A stretch of DNA of 12,027 nucleotides from Chersky-267 sp034666965 (lineage in GTDB: Bacteria; Chloroflexota; Limnocylindria; Limnocylindrales; CSP1-4), in the NCBI GenBank assembly GCA_034666965.1, contig JAXDKT010000014.1, positions 1 to 12,027 of the forward strand, written 5' to 3'. The stretch's first letter is position 1; every line of letters begins with the position of its first letter. Below are positions 1-7,603 of this stretch, one piece after another. Made by a program: the position numbers and the translations under genes. The notes below the pieces were generated by a model. The model had not been told where the DNA came from. It made no database searches and worked only from the letters and a program-made list of their open reading frames with translations.

Positions 1-246
1 TACATGCCGGCGTCGGAGACGGCCCTCGTGGCCGCTGGCAAGATCCCGGCCAGCGGCTACTCGAACAGCGCGGTCCTGACCGACCCGGCCCTCCGGCCGT
101 TGACCGACATCCTTGCCCTGCCGACGTGGCTGCCGTTCGCCAACGTCTTCAGCGTCGGCGACGTCCTCATCGGGTTGGGGATCGTCGCTGCGATCGCGGT
201 GGCCATGCGGCGGCGCCCCGTCGTGGTGTCGCTGAACCCGGCCTGA
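1..246 (+). CDS. DUF5317-like membrane protein, C-terminal part
   Basis: The reading frame is open from the first base of the window and ends at TGA 244-246, so only the last 81 residues are seen and the true start lies upstream. The visible part has a stretch with YMPAS and YSNSAVLTD, then PFANVFSVGDVLIGLG followed by a hydrophobic run (about residues 57-69) and a basic end with MRRRP. The order 'polar loop, NVFSVGDVLI, transmembrane helix, arginines' is what I recall for the C-terminus of DUF5317 family integral membrane proteins, whose function is unknown. The arginines after the helix suggest that the C-terminus is cytoplasmic. No strong terminator follows; the short GACC/GGTC stem at 253-264 is weak. 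It shows no functional link to the biosynthetic operon, which begins about 1 kb downstream. Confidence 0.7.
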   Translation, partial: YMPASETALVAAGKIPASGYSNSAVLTDPALRPLTDILALPTWLPFANVFSVGDVLIGLGIVAAIAVAMRRRPVVVSLNPA

Positions 247-401
247 CCCACCGACCCCCGGGTCTGGCCCCGGCGGCACGGACCGACCCGGCGCGGCCCG
301 CCGCGGATTCAGCCGGACCCGGTGCCCTTCCGGGAGGCGGGCGGTGCACCGCGGAACCTCCCCCGGAATCGCGCTGGCGCCCGTACCGATGGGTCATTCG
401 T

Positions 402-467
402 GCCCGACGCAGAAGGTCCTAGCGTTCGGTTCAGGGCGATCCACGCCTGACGTCGAAGGTCCCAGCG
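402..467. repeat. Two-copy imperfect direct repeat, 43-bp period
   Basis: Positions 402-424 and 445-467 share the pattern GCCyGACGnnGAAGGTCCyAGCG, with 19 of 23 positions identical. The 43-bp period is close to four helical turns, so the two copies would face the same side of the DNA, as paired operator half-sites often do. Read on the other strand, the core is GGACCTTC (GGGACCTTC in the second copy). This loosely recalls the left half of NarL/DosR-type response-regulator boxes, but a matching right half is not evident. The pair lies about 110 bp before the small reading frame at 577. Its role is unknown. Confidence 0.45.
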
Positions 468-576
468 CATCCCGTCAGAGGGGGGAACGCACAGCCGGGA
501 GCTCGGGCAGCGGCTCGAGACGGCCCGGCCGCAGGGCCGATGACATCCGACATCCCGAACATGAGGTGTAGACACC

Positions 577-666
577 GTGAAGGCGAACCTGCTCCGGTTC
601 ACCACTGCCATCGCGATCCTGGCGACCATGGCGCTCAGCCTTGGCGCAGGGATCCGCTGGGTCTAG
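577..666 (+). CDS. Possible 29-residue hydrophobic peptide
   Basis: A GTG-started frame of 29 codons ends at TAG 664-666. It is preceded by a good ribosome-binding sequence, GAGGTG at 563-568, eight bases before the start. The peptide begins with K and R (VKANLLRF) and then has about 20 mostly hydrophobic residues (TTAIAILATMALSLGAG) before ending IRWV. It could therefore be a single-span membrane peptide or a bare signal-like segment. Two perfect stem-loops (676-694 and 713-735) follow directly, as would suit a short independent transcript, though neither has a convincing T-tract. I do not recognise a family. It could be a small membrane protein, a type I toxin-like peptide, a second leader peptide (9 of 29 residues are Ile, Leu or Val), or chance. 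No clear promoter was found for it. Confidence 0.35.
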   Translation: MKANLLRFTTAIAILATMALSLGAGIRWV

Positions 667-675
667 GCAGGACCC

Positions 676-694
676 GAGGCCCGTCTCGGGCCTC
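676..694. repeat. Perfect 8-bp stem-loop after the small ORF
   Basis: GAGGCCCG (676-683) and CGGGCCTC (687-694) are exact inverted copies around a 3-base loop, nine bases after the stop of the 29-codon frame. The stem is strong enough to act as a terminator or to protect a 3' end. However, the following bases (CACTCCGC) are not a T-tract, so intrinsic termination is uncertain. Confidence 0.4.
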
Positions 695-712
695 CACTCC
701 GCACTCGGAATC

Positions 713-735
713 GACCGCCGGACCATCCGGCGGTC
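713..735. repeat. Perfect 10-bp stem-loop, possible weak terminator
   Basis: GACCGCCGGA (713-722) and TCCGGCGGTC (726-735) are exact inverted copies around a CCA loop. The bases after it on the + strand, GTTCCATTTGTC, are T-enriched but do not form a clean T-run. It may end transcription from the region to the left before the operon promoter at 856-883. Confidence 0.4.
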
Positions 736-855
736 GTTCCATTTGTCGGGGGCGACGCGGATCTCGGTTGTCACAGCAGAGCTCCTGGGTCGGCTCCGTC
801 GAACGGTACCCATCCGGCGGGCCTGGAGGGGTACAGTTGGGTGAGGTCGACGTGG

Positions 856-883
856 TTGCGGTTTCAGCCGAGGCTGGTAGACT
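856..883 (+). promoter_or_regulatory. Candidate sigma-70 promoter of the ilv-leu operon
   Basis: TTGCGG (856-861) and TAGACT (878-883) resemble -35 and -10 hexamers separated by 16 bp. Transcription would begin near 889-892, just at the start of the first leader stem (889-912), and would give an untranslated leader of about 365 bases before ilvB. The -10 fits TAnAnT and the -35 keeps TTG. In a GC-rich genome such hexamers are informative, but two short motifs remain modest evidence. Confidence 0.45.
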
Positions 884-888
884 GCCCG

Positions 889-912
889 GACAGCGCTCGA
901 TCCGACGCTGTC
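889..912 (+). promoter_or_regulatory. First stem-loop of the operon leader
   Basis: GACAGCG (889-895) pairs exactly with CGCTGTC (906-912) across a 10-base loop. If the promoter at 856-883 is used, this hairpin sits at the extreme 5' end of the transcript, where such stems commonly stabilise mRNA. It precedes the ribosome-binding sequence of the leader reading frame (GGAG, 929-932). Confidence 0.35.
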
Positions 913-939
913 GCGACCGCTCGAACTCGGAGTTCCGAT

Positions 940-1140
940 TTGGGTCTGTTCAACGGCCAGGACCGCCGCCGCGTCGCCGTCGTCGTGACGGGCGATGGTC
1001 GCCGGGTGCACCTGCCGGTCGACTCTGGTACGGACTTCGTATCGCGCCTCGCCCTTCTTCGCTCGCTCCTTCTCGGGCTGGACGGCCTTCTTGGGCTGAT
1101 TACCGGCTCCCGGCGGGAGAACGGAGGATCGCGGAGGTAG
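940..1140 (+). CDS. Putative leucine-rich leader peptide of the ilv-leu operon
   Basis: This 66-residue frame starts at TTG 940, with GGAG at 929-932 seven bases ahead, and ends at TAG 1138-1140. Residues 37-53 contain ten leucines in 17 positions (RLALLRSLLLGLDGLLGL), followed by Ile. Five of those ten leucine codons are CTT, a codon I do not find in frame in ilvB. Residues 12-16 form a smaller Val cluster (VAVVV). The frame ends 28 bases before a strong terminator that itself precedes ilvB. Clusters of one amino acid in rare codons just before a terminator are typical of attenuator leader peptides, so I infer a leucine sensor. It is longer than the usual 15-30 residues. The start is unsure: GTG 841 (SD GGAGGGG at 825-831) would give 99 residues but overlaps the proposed promoter, and GTG 985 or 1006 would give shorter peptides. 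A short membrane protein is an alternative. Confidence 0.5.
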   Translation: MGLFNGQDRRRVAVVVTGDGRRVHLPVDSGTDFVSRLALLRSLLLGLDGLLGLITGSRRENGGSRR

Positions 1141-1181
1141 CGAGGAGCGCCGCCGGGAACCAACGGGACCCCTGCCGGGAG
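1107..1181 (+). promoter_or_regulatory. Candidate attenuator: competing antiterminator pairings
   Basis: Segment A, CTCCCGGCGGG (1107-1117), can form three alternative structures. It can fold on itself (CTCCC/GGGAG, 1107-1111 with 1115-1119). Its bases 1108-1116 can pair with CCGCCGGGA (1150-1158) over 9 bp. It can also pair with CCTGCCGGGAG (1171-1181) over 11 pairs with one G-U. The last pairing takes up the 5' arm and loop of the terminator at 1169-1188 and so would act as an antiterminator. Segment A lies 8 bases after the last leucine codon of the leader frame (1096-1098). A ribosome that stalls on the earlier leucine codons would leave A free, while one that runs to the stop at 1138-1140 would cover it. 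The pairings are read directly; the regulatory mechanism is inferred. Confidence 0.5.
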
Positions 1182-1195
1182 GCAGGGGTTTTGTC
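1168..1195 (+). terminator. Intrinsic terminator ahead of ilvB (attenuator terminator)
   Basis: CCCCTGCC (1169-1176) and GGCAGGGG (1181-1188) form a perfect 8-bp GC-rich stem with a GGGA loop; A1168-T1189 can add a ninth pair. TTTTGT follows at 1189-1194. This is the best intrinsic terminator in the window. It lies inside the operon leader, 65 bases before the ilvB start, where it could only serve to make transcription of the biosynthetic genes conditional. Confidence 0.75.
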
Positions 1196-1257
1196 GTTCC
1201 TGGACCCGGTTGACGAGTCGCGCGGATGACGGAACGGACGCCTGGAGGCTTGACACG

Positions 1258-3162
1258 ATGACGATGACGAAAGGGACGCCGGACGGCAGCGGCTCGCCGA
1301 GCGATGGGTCGACCGTCGCCGTCGGCGATCCGGTCGCCCCGGAGCCGCGCCGGAGCCACGTGCCTGCTGACGGCTCGCCAACCGCCAACGCGGTGGAGCA
1401 GGCCCGCACCGCAATGCTCCACGAGGTCAAACCGCGCAAGCGGACCCGGATCGGCGCGGACGTGGTCTGCGAGGCGCTGCTCCGCCAAGGCGTCGACGTC
1501 CTGTTCTCATACCCGGGCGGCGTCATCCTGCCCCTCTACGACATCCTGGGTGACTATCCCGAGATCCGGCACATCCTCGTCCGCCACGAGCAGGGCGGCG
1601 CCCACGCCGCCGACGGCTATGCCCGGGTGACCGGACGGGTGGGCGTGTGCATGGGCACCTCCGGCCCGGGCGCCACCAACCTCGTGACCGGGATCGGCAC
1701 GGCCATGCTCGACTCGATCCCGCTGGTGGCCATCACCGGGAACGTCCCCTCGGCGCTGATCGGAAAGGATGCGTTCCAGGAGATCGACATCACCGGGATC
1801 ACCCTGCCGATGACCAAGCACAACTACCTGGTCCGCAACGCCGACGACCTGCCCCGGGTCATCGCCGAGGCGTTCCACATCGCCCGGACCGGCCGACCGG
1901 GCCCGGTCCACGTCGACATCACCAAGGACGCGCTCCAGCAGGAGACCACGGCCGAGCATCCTTCCGAGGCCGAGATCGTGGCCGGCCTGCCCGGCTTCCG
2001 GCCCACGTTCGAGGGTCACCCCAAACAGCTCAAGATCGCGGCCGCAGAGATTGCCCGTGCCCAGCGGCCGGTGATCTTGGCCGGTCACGGGGTCCTCCAT
2101 GCCCAGGCCTGGGACGACCTCCGGGCCTTCGCCGAGAAGACCAGCATCCCGGTGGCCTGGACCCTGCTCGGGATCGGGGCCATGGACGAGACCCATCCTC
2201 TGGCCTACGGGTTCATGGGCATGCACGGCTGGAAGCACGTCAACCGGGCGATCCAGTCGGCCGACCTGCTGATCGCCTTCGGGATGCGCTTCGACGATCG
2301 GGTGACCGGCAACGTCCGAACCTACGCGCCGTATGCGCGGATCGTCCACGTCGACATCGATCCGGCCGAGATCGGCAAGAACGTCGCGGTCGAGGTGCCC
2401 ATCGTCGGCGATGCCGGTCGCGTCCTGCGCGCCCTGACCCCGATGGTCGAGCGGACCGAGCCGGCCGAACGGGGCGAGTATCTGGCCCAGCTGGCCGACT
2501 GGAAGCGGGAATCCGAGGGGTCGAGCTGGCACGGCTCGGGTGCCTGGCGCGACGGCCTGCTGTCGGCCGACTATGTCGTCGAGCGGATCGGCGAGCTGAC
2601 CGATCACCGGGCGACCTACATCGCCGACGTCGGTCAGAACCAGATGTGGCTGGCCCGCTACACCGGCTTCCGTGAGCCCAACAGCCACGTCAGCTCGGGT
2701 GGGCTCGGGACGATGGGCTTCAGCGTGCCGGCGGCGATGGGCGCGGCACTCGGTCGGCCCGACCGGCAGACCTGGGCGATCACCGGCGACGGCGGGTTCC
2801 AGATGACCTTCCAGGAGCTCATGACCCTGGTCCAGGATCGGATCCCGGTCAAGATCGCCCTGCTCGACAACAAGAAGCTGGGCATGATCCGCCAGTGGCA
2901 GGAGATCATCTACGGCGGCAACTACCACTCGGCCACGCTGCTCGGGCCGGACTATCTCAAGCTGGCCGAGGCCTTCGGGATCCCCAGCTTCAAGGCCCGC
3001 ACGCCCGGCGAGGTCGACGACGCCATCCGCGCCGCCCAGGCCGTCGATGGGCCGGCCCTGGTCTGGTTCGAGATCGCCGAGGAGCAGAACGTGTTCCCGA
3101 TGATGCCCGCCGGCAAGGGCCTGTCCGATCTCATCGAGCACTGGGACGGAGCCGACGAATGA
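1258..3162 (+). CDS. ilvB: Acetohydroxyacid (acetolactate) synthase, large catalytic subunit
   Basis: IlvB condenses two pyruvates to 2-acetolactate, or pyruvate with 2-oxobutyrate to 2-aceto-2-hydroxybutyrate, using thiamine diphosphate, Mg and FAD. It catalyses the first common step of valine, leucine and isoleucine synthesis. The product has 634 residues. The N-terminal ThDP domain begins near residue 65 and carries the catalytic glutamate E111 in RHEQGGAHAADGYAR. FGMRFDDRVTG and HVDIDPAEIGKN lie in the central FAD domain. The ThDP/Mg motif GDG at 510-512 runs to D537-N538, followed by KKLGMIRQWQ, which is diagnostic for this family. I chose ATG 1258 because GGAGG (1244-1248) lies nine bases ahead; TTG 1210 has no such site. 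About 60 residues of Gly/Ser/Pro-rich, probably disordered sequence precede the catalytic core. The stop overlaps the ilvN start by four bases. Confidence 0.96.
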   Translation: MTMTKGTPDGSGSPSDGSTVAVGDPVAPEPRRSHVPADGSPTANAVEQARTAMLHEVKPRKRTRIGADVVCEALLRQGVDVLFSYPGGVILPLYDILGDYPEIRHILVRHEQGGAHAADGYARVTGRVGVCMGTSGPGATNLVTGIGTAMLDSIPLVAITGNVPSALIGKDAFQEIDITGITLPMTKHNYLVRNADDLPRVIAEAFHIARTGRPGPVHVDITKDALQQETTAEHPSEAEIVAGLPGFRPTFEGHPKQLKIAAAEIARAQRPVILAGHGVLHAQAWDDLRAFAEKTSIPVAWTLLGIGAMDETHPLAYGFMGMHGWKHVNRAIQSADLLIAFGMRFDDRVTGNVRTYAPYARIVHVDIDPAEIGKNVAVEVPIVGDAGRVLRALTPMVERTEPAERGEYLAQLADWKRESEGSSWHGSGAWRDGLLSADYVVERIGELTDHRATYIADVGQNQMWLARYTGFREPNSHVSSGGLGTMGFSVPAAMGAALGRPDRQTWAITGDGGFQMTFQELMTLVQDRIPVKIALLDNKKLGMIRQWQEIIYGGNYHSATLLGPDYLKLAEAFGIPSFKARTPGEVDDAIRAAQAVDGPALVWFEIAEEQNVFPMMPAGKGLSDLIEHWDGADE

Positions 3163-3734
3163 CGGCCGACAGGGCCGCCCCGGCCCGGACCGTTCCGCCG
3201 CCGAGGGCGCTGCCCGGGACGGGAGAGCAGCACCGCCACGTCCTGGTCGTGCTCGTCCTGGACAAGCCGGGCGTGCTCAACCGGGTGGCCAGCCTGATGC
3301 GTGCGCGCAACTTCAACATCGAGTCGCTGGCGGTCAGCCACACCGATCAGCCGGACATCAGCCGAATGACCATCACCCTTGACGGCGACGACGTCCTGGT
3401 CGAGCAGGCGATCAAGCAGCTCTACCGGCTCATCGACGTGCTCAAGGTCCAGGATCTCACCGCCGAGCCGACGGTCGAGCACGAGCTGGCATTGATCAAG
3501 GTCCGGGCGACCGACGCGAACCGGGCCGAGATCGTCAAGATCGTCGAGCTCTACCGGGCTCGAGTCGTCGACATCTCCGAGGCCTCGATCGTGGTCGAGG
3601 CAACGGGCACTGAGGCCGAGGTCGATGCCCTCGTGGCACTCCTGCGGGCCTATGGCATCCGAGAGCTCGTTCGCACCGGGACCGTGGTCATGGCCCGCGG
3701 CTCGGCATCCATCGAGGAGGCACTCAAACGATGA
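3159..3734 (+). CDS. ilvN: Acetohydroxyacid synthase, small regulatory subunit
   Basis: IlvN binds IlvB, raises its activity and gives feedback inhibition by branched-chain amino acids, usually valine. The 191-residue product has an N-terminal ACT domain (about residues 26-98) with the signature VLDKPGVLNRVASLMRARNF and then NIESLAV and DISRMTI. The family's C-terminal domain follows (about 105-180; ELALIKV, VVDISEASIVVEATG). It is some 20-25 residues longer than usual because of a Pro/Arg/Ala-rich N-terminus. The ATG lies in an ATGA overlap with the ilvB stop and has GGAG (3148-3151) seven bases ahead, so subunit synthesis is probably coupled. The gene in turn overlaps ilvC by ATGA. Confidence 0.95.
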   Translation: MTADRAAPARTVPPPRALPGTGEQHRHVLVVLVLDKPGVLNRVASLMRARNFNIESLAVSHTDQPDISRMTITLDGDDVLVEQAIKQLYRLIDVLKVQDLTAEPTVEHELALIKVRATDANRAEIVKIVELYRARVVDISEASIVVEATGTEAEVDALVALLRAYGIRELVRTGTVVMARGSASIEEALKR

Positions 3735-4791
3735 CGGCCAGGATGTACTACGACAACGACGCCGATCCGGCCGCGCTGGCCGGCCAGACCGTGGCCATCA
3801 TCGGCTACGGCAGCCAGGGTCACGCGCACGCTCTGAATCTCCACGAATCGGGCGTCGACGTGGTCGTGGGGCTCGCCCCGGGCAGCAAGAGCCGCTCGCT
3901 GGTCCAGGATGCCGGTCTGCGGGTCGCGACCGTGCCCGAGGCCGTCCAGGCGGCCGACGTGATCATGATCCTCGTCCCCGACACGGCCCAGAAGGCGGTC
4001 TACGACGCCGAGATCGAACCGCACCTGCGCGATGGCCAGCTGCTGATGTTCGCGCACGGGTTCAACATCCACTTCGAGCGGATCGACCCACCGCCCGGCA
4101 TCGACGTCGGGATGGTCGCCCCCAAGGGTCCCGGCCACCTGGTCCGGAGCGTCTACCAGGCCGGTGGCGGCGTACCCGCCCTCTTCGCCGTGCACCGCGA
4201 TCCGAGCGGTACGGCCCGGGCTCGGGTCCTGGCCTACGCGCGGGGCCTGGGCAACACCCGGGCGGGCGTCCTCGAGACGACCTTTGCCGAGGAGACCGAG
4301 ACGGACCTGTTCGGCGAGCAGTCGGTCTTGTGCGGCGGGACGGCCGCGTTGGTCAAGATGGCCTTCGAGACGCTGGTCGAGGCGGGTTACCAGCCCGAGC
4401 TGGCCTACTTCGAGACCATGCACGAGCTCAAGCTGATCGTCGACTTGATGTATCGCGGTGGGCTCAACTTCATGCGCTTCAGCGTCAGCGACACCGCCGA
4501 GTACGGCGACTACGTCAGCGGGCCGCGGATCATCGACGAGCACGTCCGGTCGACGATGAAGCAGGTCCTGGGCGAGATCCAGGACGGCACCTTCGCCCGC
4601 AACTGGATCGCCGAGAACGAGTCCGGCCGATCGGAGTTCGAGCGGCTCCGGAACGCCGATCGCGATCACCTCATCGAGCGGGTTGGCGAAGAGCTCCGCG
4701 GCCAGATGGCCTTCCTGGACCCGGTCGTGGTCAAGGCCGGCCAGGCCCAGGCGGCCGCCAGCGAGCCGCGCCGGGTCGCGGAGTCGGCGCG

Positions 4792-4795
<4 letters not shown>
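3731..4795 (+). CDS. ilvC: Ketol-acid reductoisomerase, class I
   Basis: IlvC isomerises and reduces acetolactate or acetohydroxybutyrate to the dihydroxy acid with NAD(P)H and Mg, the second shared step of the Val/Ile pathway. The 354-residue protein is the short class I form. Its Rossmann motif GYGSQG is at 25-30, with H109 in FAHGFNIHF. The metal ligands are D192 and E196 (TDLFGEQ) and E228 and E232 (YFETMHE), with S253 nearby, all at the normal spacing. The loop that selects the cofactor reads VGLAPGSKS (47-54 region). Its serines suit NADPH, but the arginine often found before PGS is alanine here, so preference cannot be settled by eye. The last 25 residues form an Ala-rich tail. ATG 3731 overlaps the ilvN stop, and GAGGAGG (3714-3720) lies ten bases ahead. 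Confidence 0.96.
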
Positions 4796-6389
<1,594 letters not shown>

Positions 6390-6393
<4 letters not shown>

Positions 6394-7565
6394 GGGACGG
6401 CGTGGGCGCCGACCCGCCGAGGTATCGCCTGACGGCGATCCCGGGTGACGGGGTTGGGCCGGACGTCCTGGCCGCCGGGCGACGGGTCCTCGAGGCGGTC
6501 GCTGTGGCCGACGGATTTACCATCGGGTGGACCGAGCTGGTCGTCGGCGGGGCCGCGATCGATGCCTACGGGGTGGCCATCCGCCCCGAGGACGTGGACG
6601 CCTGCGCCGCGGCGGACGCGATCTACCTCGGTGCGGTCGGCGGGCCCAAGTGGGACGATCCGACCGCGAGTGTCCGCCCGGAGCAGGCACTGTTTGCCCT
6701 GCGCGGGGGTCTGGGCCTCTTCGCCAATCTCCGGCCCGTGACCGTCCACCCGACCCTGGTCGGCTCCTCGCCGCTCCGTCCGGAGCTGCTCGACGGAGTC
6801 GACATGCTGATCGTCAGAGAGCTGACCGGCGGGATCTATTTCGGGTCGCGCACCGAAGCGGCGGGCGAACCCGGGAACCGATCGGCCAGCGACACGCTGC
6901 CCTACACCGACGGAGAGATCGCCCGGGTCGTGCGCCTGGCCTTCGAGCTTGCCCGCACACGCCGGGGACGGGTCACGAGCGTCGACAAGGCCAACGTGCT
7001 GGCGACCTCGCGGTTGTGGCGCCGGGTGGCGACCGAGATCGGCGCCGAGTTCCCCGAGATCGGGCTCGATCATCGCCTCGTCGACGCCTGCGCCATGCAG
7101 ATCGTCCGCTCGCCCGCCGCCTTCGACGTCGTCGTGACGGAGAACCTGTTCGGCGACATCCTGTCCGACGAGGCGTCCGTGCTGGCGGGCTCGCTGGGGA
7201 TGCTTCCGTCGGCCTCGCTCGGATCACGCGAGACGGCGTTCGGTCGGCATGGCCTCTACGAACCGATCCATGGTTCGGCGCCGGATCTGGCCGGGCGAGA
7301 CGTGGCCAACCCGATCGGGACGATCCTGTCCGGGGCGATGCTCCTGCGTTGGTCGTTGGGGCGGACGACTGCTGCTGACGCGGTCGAGGCCGCCGTCAGC
7401 CGTGCGCTCGACGATGGCTACCGCACGGCCGACCTGTGGCCGGTCGATGGCCGTGGTACTCACGGCCTGACCCGGGTCGGGACCGTGGCCATGGCGGAGG
7501 CGATCGTGGATCGGATCGCGATCCTCCGGGCGGCGCCGGAAACGGTGGCCGCCCGAGCCTCGTGA
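6390..7565 (+). CDS. leuB: 3-isopropylmalate dehydrogenase
   Basis: LeuB oxidatively decarboxylates 3-isopropylmalate to 2-oxoisocaproate with NAD and Mg. In organisms that use CimA it usually also acts on methylmalate. The 391-residue protein shows the isocitrate/isopropylmalate dehydrogenase pattern: AIPGDGVGP near the N-terminus, Y150 in GGIYFG, K200 in VTSVDKANVL, and metal-binding aspartates D232, D256 and D260 (VDACAMQ and ENLFGDILSDEAS). YEPIHGSAPDLAG and ANPIGTILSGAMLLR lie in the nucleotide-binding part. The GTG start sits in a GTGA overlap with the leuA stop and has GGAGG (6378-6382) seven bases ahead. It is slightly longer than usual at both ends. LeuC and LeuD, which supply its substrate, are not in the window. 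Confidence 0.95.
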
Positions 7566-7603
7566 GCCGACCCGCACCGCCATCAGACCAGGGAGCCACC
7601 ACC

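Noticed and set aside
341..352. 12-bp perfect palindrome GCGGTGCACCGC
   Set aside because: It is short, isolated and in very GC-rich DNA. No promoter or gene start adjoins it, so chance is the simplest reading.
871..895. tRNA-like GGTAGACTGCCCGGAC string
   Set aside because: No cloverleaf can be completed around it: no T-arm GGTTCGA or matching acceptor stem is present. TAGACT fits better as a -10 hexamer.
995..1099. ATG-started alternative leader frame overlapping the leucine-rich one
   Set aside because: It has only a weak GGGCG ahead and a Ser/Thr/Phe/Arg-rich product with no cluster of a regulatory amino acid for this operon.
889..1195. T-box riboswitch as the leader of ilvB
   Set aside because: The leader length and the terminator would fit, but I find no AGGGTGGNACCGCG-like T-box core before the terminator and no convincing Stem I AG bulge/specifier arrangement. 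The leucine-codon frame with competing pairings explains the region better.
475..1488. 337-codon open frame on the minus strand across the leader region
   Set aside because: It is a product of high GC. Its translation is Arg/Pro/Ser-rich low-complexity sequence without domain motifs, and it runs into the ilvB 5' end.
1507..3141. 544-codon minus-strand frame opposite ilvB, and similar long frames opposite ilvC, leuA, leuB and cimA
   Set aside because: These mirror the codon bias of the well-supported + strand enzymes and show no recognisable protein motifs.
3625..4791. Upstream extension of the leuA frame through ilvC, suggesting a 922-residue protein
   Set aside because: The part before 4792 is an Arg/Gly-rich out-of-frame reading of ilvC. 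The ATGA overlap and SD at 4780-4783 fix the leuA start.
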